Shown: one piece after another, positions 54,929-62,764 of the stretch | How the letters are laid out: each line of letters starts with the position of its first letter | How positions within the stretch are numbered: position 1 is the stretch's first letter | From: Segatella copri | GTDB lineage: Bacteria > Bacteroidota > Bacteroidia > Bacteroidales > Bacteroidaceae | NCBI RefSeq assembly: GCF_009494395.1 | Contig: NZ_VZCB01000076.1 | Location: 62,001 to 126,000 of the forward strand | DNA: 64,000 nt | Direction: 5' to 3' | Made by a program: the position numbers and the translations under genes | Notes under the pieces: model-generated | Told to the model about the DNA's origin: nothing | Database searches by the model: none | What the model saw: the letters and a program-made list of their open reading frames with translations, nothing else

Positions 54929-54961
54929 TTTGTTGGAACCAAAAAAAATGTGTACCTTTGC
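54929..54961 (+). promoter_or_regulatory. Promoter of tRNA-Phe
   Basis: TTTG at 54929-54932 and TACCTTTGC at 54953-54961 have a 20-bp spacing. It is divergent from, and has the same -7 sequence as, the tRNA-Pro promoter. Confidence 0.75.
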
Positions 54962-54996
54962 ACCCGCAAATGAGAAATCGTTTGTTATTCATAGTT

Positions 54997-55069
54997 GGTG
55001 CCATAGCTCAGTTGGTAGAGCAAAGGACTGAAAATCCTTGTGTCCCCGGTTCGATTCCTGGTGGTACCA
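54997..55069 (+). tRNA. tRNA-Phe (anticodon GAA)
   Basis: The acceptor stem GGTGCCA/TGGTACC has one G-U. The D stem is GCTC/GAGC, the anticodon stem AAGGA/TCCTT with loop CTGAAAA, and the T arm CCCGG-TTCGATT-CCTGG. The anticodon is GAA. CCA is not encoded. Confidence 0.95.
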
Positions 55070-55078
55070 CTTCTATTG

Positions 55079-55113
55079 AAGCTGAATCTTCGTAACAAGA
55101 TTCAGCTTTTTTT
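55079..55113 (+). terminator. Terminator of tRNA-Phe
   Basis: A perfect 12-bp stem AAGCTGAATCTT/AAGATTCAGCTT with a 6-nt loop is followed by a run of T. Confidence 0.85.
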
Positions 55114-55174
55114 GTTAATTTCCTGATCTATGATAACGTTTTCGTATAAAAGTTGTTCGGGTTCAAATATTTTC

Positions 55175-55344
55175 ATGGAGTCTAACTACTTCGAGGCAGT
55201 GAAGCGCCCAATCGTGAGTTCTCTGCAGAGAACTGATCAGTTATATTACTTACGCTGACAATCCTGCAAGCTTCGATGCTTATGAGGTAGCCAAGCCTTA
55301 TCCTGGATTCATACGAGTCGGGTGTTGTGAAAGTAATGGGTGTG
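55175..55344 (+). pseudogene. Possible decayed coding remnant
   Basis: ATG at 55175 opens 27 codons (MESNYFEAVKRPIVSSLQR...) to TGA at 55256. A neighbouring frame then reads YADNPASFDAYEVAKPYPGF without a stop. The composition looks like coding sequence with a frameshift. I do not recognise the family. Apart from this and the hairpins, 55114-55440 shows nothing. Confidence 0.3.
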
Positions 55345-55373
55345 GAATGAATTATGGACTGATATATATTACA

Positions 55374-55417
55374 AAACGGACAAAACCAGACATATTCTGG
55401 TTTCTTGTCCGTTTTTT
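55374..55417 (+). terminator. Hairpin before the SusC promoter
   Basis: AACGGACAA-AACCAG and CTGGTTT-CTTGTCCGTT pair with small bulges, and TTTTTT follows. It may insulate the polysaccharide locus from upstream transcription. Confidence 0.6.
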
Positions 55418-55441
55418 GTTTTCTTTTGGCAATTTTCAGTC

Positions 55442-55472
55442 TTGTACTTTTGATTGTATTTGATACTTTTGC
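55442..55472 (+). promoter_or_regulatory. Candidate promoter of the polysaccharide utilization locus
   Basis: TTG at 55442-55444 and TACTTTTGC at 55464-55472 have a 19-bp spacing, giving a leader of about 45 nt to susC. No regulator gene is adjacent in this window. Confidence 0.6.
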
Positions 55473-55524
55473 AACCACAACAAAATGTTAGATCAAATAA
55501 TAACCTGATTAAACAACTAGGCAA

Positions 55525-58494
55525 ATGAATGCAATCTTTAGTAAAGTAAGAAAGAGAGGTATCCTTCTCGCAGCTTTGTTACTCATGGGATGTTTGCAGC
55601 TTTTGGCGCAGACTCGCACCGTCAAAGGTGAGGTGACAGATGCTCAAAATGGTGAGGCTCTTATCGGTGCCACTGTTACGGTGGAAGGCGAAAAGGGTGG
55701 TACGGTTACCGATTTCGACGGTAACTTCAGTCTTCAAGTATCTTCTTCTGCCAAGAAGATCAAGGTATCTTATATAGGTTATATAGATAAGATACTGACA
55801 ATTTCTGATAACATGCAGGTGAAACTCGAATCGGATAGCAAGGCGCTTGCCGATGTCGTGGTCATCGGTTATGGTACAGCGCGCAAGAGCGACCTGACGG
55901 GTTCCGTGGCTACGGTAAAGGCAAAGGACTTCAACAAGGGTCTCGTTTCTTCTCCAGAGCAGTTGATCAATGGTAAGGTTTCGGGTGTACAAATCATGTC
56001 CAACAGTGGTTCTGCCTCAGCAGGTAGTACCATCCGTGTACGTGGTGGCGCTTCTCTGAATGCCAGCAACGACCCTCTTATCGTGCTCGATGGTGTGCCA
56101 TTGGAGCAGGGCGGTATCTCTGGTAACAGCAGCAACTTCCTCAGTATGATCAACCCTTCTGATATCGAGAGCATGACAGTGTTGAAGGATGCTTCTTCTA
56201 CAGCCATCTATGGTTCCCGTGCATCTAATGGTGTCATCATCATCACTACCAAGAAGGGGCAGCAGGGCGGTTTGAAGGTAAACTTCAATACCACCAACAG
56301 TATGCAGACCCGTGCGCAGATGGTGGATATGCTGAGCCATGATGATTTCGTGAATGTAATCAATCAGTTTGGTACCGATAACCAGAAGTCATTGCTCGGC
56401 AATGCCAATACCGATTGGAACGATGAGGTTTATCGCACAGCTTTCGGTACTGATAACAACCTTAGCTTGAGCGGAAGCATCGGTAAGTATTTGCCTTTCC
56501 GTGTTTCTGCCGGATATTACAACCAGAGTGGTCTGGTGCGTAAGGACAATGTGGAGCGCTGGACTGGTAACGTGGTGTTGACTCCTAGCTTCTTCCAGGA
56601 TCACCTGAAGTTGACCATCAATGCCAAGGGTACACTCAATAACAACTCTTTCAATAATGGTGGTGCAGTATGGGCAGCTGCCACATTCAACCCAACCATT
56701 CCTGTATATTCAGGTAATAACAGCTATGGTGGTTTCAATGAGGCTCTCGATGCTGATGGCTATCCAGTAAATGCGGGTGTAAGAAACCCACGTGGTCTGG
56801 TGGATCTTTATGATTCAAAGAGTAAGGTGAGCCGTTTCATCGGTTCGATGAATGTAGATTACAAGGTTCATTTCCTGCCAGACCTCAAGCTCCATGCTAC
56901 CATTGGTGCAGATTATGCCAAGGGTGATGGTACCATTTATGTTCCTGGCTATGCAGCACAGTCATTCAACAAGGATGAGTCCTTGAGCGGTAGCGATTAC
57001 AAGTATGGTCCTCAGAAGAACGAGAACCGTCTGCTTACCCTCTATGCCAACTATGCGAAGTATTTCGAGAATATCAAGAGCAATGTGGATCTTACTGCCG
57101 GTTACGACTATCAGTTCTGGAAGAGCACTACACCTCTTTATTATACCAAGAGTGCGGCAGGTACAACCCTTTCTACCGTGAAGGCTTCTGATTACCGCCA
57201 CGTGATGTTGTCATACTACGGTCGTGTCAACTATTCCTTCGATGGAAAGTATCTCCTGACAGCTACAGTCCGTCGCGATGCCTCTTCCCGTTTCTCTAAG
57301 GATACCCGCTGGGGTACCTTCCCATCTGTAGCTTTGGGATGGACCTTGACAGAGGAGCCTTGGTTGAAGGACAACAAGGTTATCTCTAACCTGAAACTCC
57401 GTGCCAGCTATGGTGTAACCGGTCAGCAGGAGGGTATCGGCAACTACAACTATCTGCCGGTTTATACATCCAGTGTAACAGGTGCCGAGGCACTCATCAA
57501 CGGACAGTATATTACAACTTATCGTCCTGAGGCATACGTATCAGACCTGAAGTGGGAGACAACTACCTCCTGGAACTTCGGTCTCGACTTTGGATTCCTG
57601 AATGGTCGTATCGGTGGTGCCATCGATTTCTATACCCGCAAGACCAAGGATCTGTTGGCTTCTGTTCCTACGGCGGCAGGTACCAACTTCTCAAAGACTA
57701 TCCTTACCAATGTTGGTAATGTAGATAGCAAGGGTATCGAGGTTTCCCTGAATGCAACTCCTATCCAGACCAAGGACTGGGAGTGGAACCTGAGCTACAA
57801 CTTCACCTGGCAGAACATGAAGGTGAAGAACCTTTCTCTTACCCAGGGTGGAAGTCAGACCAATGTGAAGGTAGGTCCATCTATCGATGCTTACCAGTTC
57901 CAGGTACTCTCCGAGGGATATGAGCCATATATGTTCTATGTATATCATCAGCTCTACGATTCAGAGACGGGCAAGCCGATCGAGGGCGCTTACGCAGACT
58001 TGAATGGTGATGGCGAAATCAATGATGGCGATCTCTACCGCTATCATTCTCCAGCCCCTAAGTACATCATGGGCTTGAGCACATCCTTGAGATACAAGCA
58101 GCTGACTCTCGGTATGAGTTTCCGTGCTAACATCGACAACTACGTATATAATGGCATGGGTATGAGCACAGGTGCATGGGAGACCGTGAGCTATAACAAC
58201 TCACAGCTCAACAACCTCAACGCCAGCTTCCTGAAGACCGGTTTCAAGACCCGTCAGTATCTTTCAGATTACTACGTAGAGAATGCTTCGTTCCTGAAGC
58301 TCGACAACCTGAGCTTGAGCTACAACGTAGGTAAGATCAACAAGTGGGCTTCACTCACCGTATCAGCGATGGTACAGAATGTATTCACCATTACCGGTTA
58401 CTCAGGCACAGACCCTGAGGTACCAAACGGAATGGACAACTCATTCTATCCACGTCCTCGCACTTACTCAGTAAGCCTCGGACTTCAGTTCTAA
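55525..58494 (+). CDS. SusC/RagA-type TonB-linked outer-membrane transporter
   Basis: SusC-type proteins form the barrel of the outer-membrane glycan importer, lidded by SusD. The 989-residue protein has a signal peptide (to about residue 28, LLAQ), a carboxypeptidase-regulatory-like domain (about 32-105, VKGEVTDAQNGEALIGATVT), and the plug with GYGTARKSDLTGSVATV and ASSTAIYGSRASNGVIIITTKKG. The large barrel ends in PRTYSVSLGLQF. Length is standard. It heads the operon susC-susD-susE-GH53-GH2. Enzymes next to it point to beta-1,4-galactan as substrate. Confidence 0.96.
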   Translation: MNAIFSKVRKRGILLAALLLMGCLQLLAQTRTVKGEVTDAQNGEALIGATVTVEGEKGGTVTDFDGNFSLQVSSSAKKIKVSYIGYIDKILTISDNMQVKLESDSKALADVVVIGYGTARKSDLTGSVATVKAKDFNKGLVSSPEQLINGKVSGVQIMSNSGSASAGSTIRVRGGASLNASNDPLIVLDGVPLEQGGISGNSSNFLSMINPSDIESMTVLKDASSTAIYGSRASNGVIIITTKKGQQGGLKVNFNTTNSMQTRAQMVDMLSHDDFVNVINQFGTDNQKSLLGNANTDWNDEVYRTAFGTDNNLSLSGSIGKYLPFRVSAGYYNQSGLVRKDNVERWTGNVVLTPSFFQDHLKLTINAKGTLNNNSFNNGGAVWAAATFNPTIPVYSGNNSYGGFNEALDADGYPVNAGVRNPRGLVDLYDSKSKVSRFIGSMNVDYKVHFLPDLKLHATIGADYAKGDGTIYVPGYAAQSFNKDESLSGSDYKYGPQKNENRLLTLYANYAKYFENIKSNVDLTAGYDYQFWKSTTPLYYTKSAAGTTLSTVKASDYRHVMLSYYGRVNYSFDGKYLLTATVRRDASSRFSKDTRWGTFPSVALGWTLTEEPWLKDNKVISNLKLRASYGVTGQQEGIGNYNYLPVYTSSVTGAEALINGQYITTYRPEAYVSDLKWETTTSWNFGLDFGFLNGRIGGAIDFYTRKTKDLLASVPTAAGTNFSKTILTNVGNVDSKGIEVSLNATPIQTKDWEWNLSYNFTWQNMKVKNLSLTQGGSQTNVKVGPSIDAYQFQVLSEGYEPYMFYVYHQLYDSETGKPIEGAYADLNGDGEINDGDLYRYHSPAPKYIMGLSTSLRYKQLTLGMSFRANIDNYVYNGMGMSTGAWETVSYNNSQLNNLNASFLKTGFKTRQYLSDYYVENASFLKLDNLSLSYNVGKINKWASLTVSAMVQNVFTITGYSGTDPEVPNGMDNSFYPRPRTYSVSLGLQF

Positions 58495-58512
58495 CAATCA
58501 AAATTGATAACA

Positions 58513-60180
58513 ATGAAACTTAAGAATATATTATATAGTATGATGTTGGGAACAGCAGTGCTGACCAGCGCTACCAGCTGTGTATCCGACCTCGACCAAT
58601 ATCCTCAGACGGAGACAACCTCTAAGGATGTTTATACCTCGCTTGCCAATTATGAGGCTGTGCTGGGTAAGATTTATGCTGCCATGGTGACCAGTGGTCA
58701 GGGTAAGGGCGGCGACAACAAGGATATGGAATCCGTATTGAACGGCGGCAGTGGTTTCGACTACATGCGTATGTTTATCAATATGCAGGAGTGTGGTACC
58801 GATGAATTTGCCTCTACCTGGCTGACTGGTGAGCAGACTACGGGGCTTACCTATCTCTCTTGGGATGCCAACGATGCTTGGGTATCAGATATGTACTATC
58901 GTATCTATTACAACATCGCCCTCTGCAACGAGTTCCTCCGCAATGCCAATAATGCCAATTTCTCGGGTGCTGATGCAGAGAAGATGAAGGAGTATAAGGC
59001 AGAAGTCCGTTTCATGCGCGCTCTGTTCTATTACCATGCGCTCGATTTCTATCGCAACATTCCGATGGTGACAGAGAACGACCCTGTGGGCAGCTACATT
59101 CCTCCTCGTTATACTCCACAGCAGACTTTCGATTACATCGAGAGTGAGTTGAAGGATTGTGTAGGTGATATGCTTCCTGCTTCTACCTGTCCTTACGGTC
59201 AGGCTTCTCAGGGCGCTGCCTACACCCTGCTTGCCAAGCTTTATCTGAACAGCGAGGTTTATACCGGCGTTGCCAAGTATGCCGAGTGCAAGGAGGCTTG
59301 CGAGAAGGTGATGAACATGGGTTACTCTCTCGAGTCTGATTACAGCAAGCTCTTCAATGCTGATAACGACAAGCGTACCAACGAGATTATCTTCGCCCTG
59401 CCGGTAAGCGCAGAGCATACCGTAAGCTGGGGATCATCTACTTATCTGGTCTGCGGACAGGTAAGTATGTCGAATGCCAACCAGAATGTTGCTGACTTCG
59501 GCGTAACCAGTGGCTGGAGCGAATTCCGTCTCCGTCCTGAGTTCGTAGATAAGTTTACCCAGACCGATATCGATGGCAATGGCGACAAGCGCTGCAAGTT
59601 CTTCACCAATGGTCAAAGCAAGGATGTAACCAGCATGACCGATGAAACCACCGGTTATCTCTCTGAGAAATGGAGTAACCTGAAGGACGATGGAACTACT
59701 GCATCCAATACTGCCAATGATGGTGTAGAAACAGACTATCCTCTCTTCCGCTTGGCTGATGTCTATCTGATGTATGCCGAGTGTGTGGCCCGTACCCAGG
59801 GTGCAAGTTGGGACCCATGGCCAGAAGGAAAGACTGATGCCGCTGATCCTGAGGTCATCGCTTCCCGCAAGCAGGGAGCCATCTATTGGATCAATCTCCT
59901 CCGCGAGCGTGCAGGTAATACCGATGTATGGGCTAACAACTTTGCCAACGATGATGAGTTCCTGCAGTTCATTCTCGATGAGCGTGCCCGTGAACTTTAT
60001 CATGAGGGTTATCGCCGCACCGACCTGATTCGTTTCGGCGAGTTCACTACCAGCAAGTATATCTGGCAGTGGAAGGGTGGCACACATGATGGTCAGGCTG
60101 TTGACAGCAAGTACAACATCTATCCAATCCCAAACACCGAGCTTACCGCTAATCCAAATCTTCATAACGACAACTATTAA
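58513..60180 (+). CDS. SusD/RagB family glycan-binding lipoprotein
   Basis: SusD lipoproteins bind the glycan at the cell surface and close over SusC. The start is set at ATG 58513, giving MKLKNILYSMMLGTAVLTSATSC with lipobox SATSC; a TTG three codons upstream is less likely. The body has the helical SusD fold with RFMRALFYYHALDFYRNIP and the C-terminal DERARELYHEGYRRTDLIRFGEF. The length is 555 residues. It is 18 nt after susC. Confidence 0.96.
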   Translation: MKLKNILYSMMLGTAVLTSATSCVSDLDQYPQTETTSKDVYTSLANYEAVLGKIYAAMVTSGQGKGGDNKDMESVLNGGSGFDYMRMFINMQECGTDEFASTWLTGEQTTGLTYLSWDANDAWVSDMYYRIYYNIALCNEFLRNANNANFSGADAEKMKEYKAEVRFMRALFYYHALDFYRNIPMVTENDPVGSYIPPRYTPQQTFDYIESELKDCVGDMLPASTCPYGQASQGAAYTLLAKLYLNSEVYTGVAKYAECKEACEKVMNMGYSLESDYSKLFNADNDKRTNEIIFALPVSAEHTVSWGSSTYLVCGQVSMSNANQNVADFGVTSGWSEFRLRPEFVDKFTQTDIDGNGDKRCKFFTNGQSKDVTSMTDETTGYLSEKWSNLKDDGTTASNTANDGVETDYPLFRLADVYLMYAECVARTQGASWDPWPEGKTDAADPEVIASRKQGAIYWINLLRERAGNTDVWANNFANDDEFLQFILDERARELYHEGYRRTDLIRFGEFTTSKYIWQWKGGTHDGQAVDSKYNIYPIPNTELTANPNLHNDNY

Positions 60181-60192
60181 TAGGATAAAAGA

Positions 60193-61581
60193 ATGAAAAA
60201 GATATTTAGAAACCTGATGATGCTTCTCTGCGCACTCACCGCCCTGGTGAGTTGCGACGAGAGTGGCGACAAGATATATCTGGATGGCTTCAAGGCATCC
60301 GATCTGATGGCATCGGCCAGCGATGTGGTCCTGTCTGTTGACAATACGAAGGGCATCGTACTCTCGATGGTTTGGAAGAATCCTACCTTGCTTTCGAGCG
60401 ACGAGACCAAGCCTGCGGGCAACGGTGTGTTGAAAACCTATCTGCAGGCATCTCCTTCAGAGAGCTTTGCTACGGTAAAGGAGTATTCCGTAACCGATCT
60501 CTCCAAGGCTTTCACCGGTGCTGATCTCAACACCCTTGCCAAGGATCTGGGAACGACTCCGGGTCAGAATGCGCCTCTCTATTTCCGCATCAAGAGTCAG
60601 ATGGGTAATAATCTCGAAGCAGCTTACAGCAATGTGTGTCAGGTGAACGTTACACCTTATATTATACACATGGACAAAATGACCATCTGGAATGCGAATA
60701 AGGACAAGGTGCTGACCTATCTCTATTCTCCAGACGAGGATGGCATCTACGCAGGATATATGAATGCTTCTTCCTGGCTCAACTTCTGGGGTAAGGAGAA
60801 TGATGGAACCATTTGGGGTAACGTAGGACAGGATGGACATGTATATGAAATGGATAATACAGAGTCGGCATGGAACTTCTGGTTCCCTGGTCAGACTGGT
60901 ATTTATTATACTGTGGTAGATACAAAGGCTAAGGAATTCAAGCCGACCTACATCAAGGCGATGCAGCTGAATGGTGAGGACATGACCTATGATGCTCCTA
61001 ACTATGCCTGGACCAAGGTGATTACAACCTCTGCTGATAATACACCTATCAGTATTGTTGCTACTGGTGCAGAGTACAGCAAGGCAACCGCAACTGATGA
61101 TGCTGCAGCCGTAGTCAAGACAATGAACTACACTCTTGCCGATGGCAAGATGACAGCTGCCGCAACTGCTGACAGCGTGAACATTGCCAAGGCGGGTACT
61201 TATACTGTTACCGTGAAGGTAGGTGAGAACAGCGACCTGACTTACTCTATCGAGTCAGGCAACCAGACTGCTCCTGAGCCAGAGGCTAGCAATACTCTCT
61301 GCATGTTCAGCAAGGATGGCAACACCCTTCTTGCCGTGATGAACAAAGTGAGTGATGGTGTTTATACCTGCAAGTACAAGCCAACTTCCTGGGAGAACTT
61401 CCGCTTCATCTTCGTTGGCGAGAACAAGGACGACAAGCAGAGCTGGTATGGCGCCGATGGTGAGCAGTTCAAGTTAACTTCAGGCGATGGTGCCTGGGAT
61501 ATCTGGTTTGGTGATGAAAATGGTGAAACTGAGTTTACGGTTACAGCCGATCTCAACACCATGACATGGAAATATGAATAA
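60193..61581 (+). CDS. SusE/SusF-type surface glycan-binding lipoprotein
   Basis: The 462-residue lipoprotein (lipobox LVSC, Cys about residue 21) has an N-terminal SusE-like Ig domain (VLSVDNTKGIVLSMVWKNPTLL) followed by repeated carbohydrate-binding-like beta domains. The latter are rich in Trp (ASSWLNFWGKENDGTIWGNVGQ, NTESAWNFWFPGQTG, TSWENFRFIF, GAWDIWFGDENG), which suits sugar stacking. It sits in the usual place after susD. It probably holds galactan on the surface. Confidence 0.88.
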   Translation: MKKIFRNLMMLLCALTALVSCDESGDKIYLDGFKASDLMASASDVVLSVDNTKGIVLSMVWKNPTLLSSDETKPAGNGVLKTYLQASPSESFATVKEYSVTDLSKAFTGADLNTLAKDLGTTPGQNAPLYFRIKSQMGNNLEAAYSNVCQVNVTPYIIHMDKMTIWNANKDKVLTYLYSPDEDGIYAGYMNASSWLNFWGKENDGTIWGNVGQDGHVYEMDNTESAWNFWFPGQTGIYYTVVDTKAKEFKPTYIKAMQLNGEDMTYDAPNYAWTKVITTSADNTPISIVATGAEYSKATATDDAAAVVKTMNYTLADGKMTAAATADSVNIAKAGTYTVTVKVGENSDLTYSIESGNQTAPEPEASNTLCMFSKDGNTLLAVMNKVSDGVYTCKYKPTSWENFRFIFVGENKDDKQSWYGADGEQFKLTSGDGAWDIWFGDENGETEFTVTADLNTMTWKYE

Positions 61582-61599
61582 TTAATAAGAAAAATAACA

Positions 61600-62676
61600 A
61601 TGAAGAATATTTTAGGAAAAGCCATATTGCTGGCTACAGCGCTCTTGTTTTCTATTACGGGCACGAGTTGCAGCAATGATGATAATACCACTCCCGAAAA
61701 GGAGAAGACATACGATATGAGTGGCTTCGCCAAGGGAGCCGATGTAAGTTGGATTACAGAGATGGAGCAGAACGGAAAGAAGTTCTATAATGCTAATGGC
61801 AAGGCTACTGAGTGCATGGCGCTTCTCCGCGACCTCGGCATGAACTCCATCCGTCTGCGTGTCTGGGTAAATCCGGAAGGTGGCTGGTGTGGCAAGGATG
61901 ATGTCATCGCCAAGGCTTGGCGAGCTCAGCAGCTCGGTATGCGACTGATGATAGACTTCCACTACTCTGATTCCTGGGCTGACCCAGGAAAGCAGGGTGT
62001 TCCTGCTGCCTGGAAGAACTATGACTTCAGTCAGATGAAGCAGGCGGTTGCCGATCATACCAAGGATGTATTGAATGCCTTGAAGGCAAGAGGCGTCAAC
62101 GTAGAGTGGGTACAGGTAGGTAATGAGACCACCGATGGCATGCTCTGGAATGATGAGGATGGCGATGCTGCCCTGAAGGTAACAGGCCGTGCGTCTAAAA
62201 ACATGGCAAACTTTGCCGCTTATATCAATGCCGGTTATGATGCCGTCAAGGCGGTTTATCCGGAGGCTAAGGTGATTGTGCATCTCGATAAGGGAAATAA
62301 CCTGAGCCAATATACCTGGATGTTTGACGGCTTGAAGCAGAATGGAGCCAAGTGGGATGTCATCGGTATGTCGCTCTATCCTGATTGGATTACTGACAAG
62401 ACCTGGGAGCAGGTTTCTGATGACTGCCTCGACAACATCAAGACCCTTTCCGGCAAATACAACTGCGATGTCATCATCTCAGAGATTGGTATGGTGTGGA
62501 ATTCTGAGAATGCCGCTCCATTCCTCAAGAAGATGGTGGATGGCTGCAAGGCAATCTCTACCTGCGAGGGTGTGTTCTACTGGGAGCCTGAATGCAACAG
62601 CGGCTGGAACGGCTACGACAAGGGAGCCTTCGACAACAGCGGCAAGCCTACCGCTGCACTCGATGCCTTCAAGTAA
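61600..62676 (+). CDS. GH53 arabinogalactan endo-beta-1,4-galactanase
   Basis: GH53 enzymes cut beta-1,4-galactan inside the chain, as in pectin rhamnogalacturonan I side chains. The 358-residue protein is a lipoprotein (lipobox GTSC) with the GH53 barrel start GADVSWITEMEQNGKKFYN, LRVWVNPEGGWCGKDD, the acid/base E176 in VGNETTDGM and the nucleophile E295 in ISEIGMVW. As a lipoprotein it probably works on the outer surface and feeds oligosaccharides to SusCD. It is 18 nt after the SusE-like gene. Confidence 0.95.
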   Translation: MKNILGKAILLATALLFSITGTSCSNDDNTTPEKEKTYDMSGFAKGADVSWITEMEQNGKKFYNANGKATECMALLRDLGMNSIRLRVWVNPEGGWCGKDDVIAKAWRAQQLGMRLMIDFHYSDSWADPGKQGVPAAWKNYDFSQMKQAVADHTKDVLNALKARGVNVEWVQVGNETTDGMLWNDEDGDAALKVTGRASKNMANFAAYINAGYDAVKAVYPEAKVIVHLDKGNNLSQYTWMFDGLKQNGAKWDVIGMSLYPDWITDKTWEQVSDDCLDNIKTLSGKYNCDVIISEIGMVWNSENAAPFLKKMVDGCKAISTCEGVFYWEPECNSGWNGYDKGAFDNSGKPTAALDAFK

Positions 62677-62694
62677 TCAGGTAAGTTAGCTTTC

Positions 62695-62724
62695 TTCGCT
62701 TCCTCTGGGAGCGATAGAAGCGAA
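62695..62724. promoter_or_regulatory. Small hairpin between GH53 and GH2 genes
   Basis: TTCGCTTC (62695-62702) and GAAGCGAA (62717-62724) can pair around a 14-nt loop. There is no T run, so it is more likely an mRNA processing or stability element than a terminator. Confidence 0.4.
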
Positions 62725-62764
62725 TTTTAAAATGGAATATTGTACTAACTTAGAAGAAAAAGAT

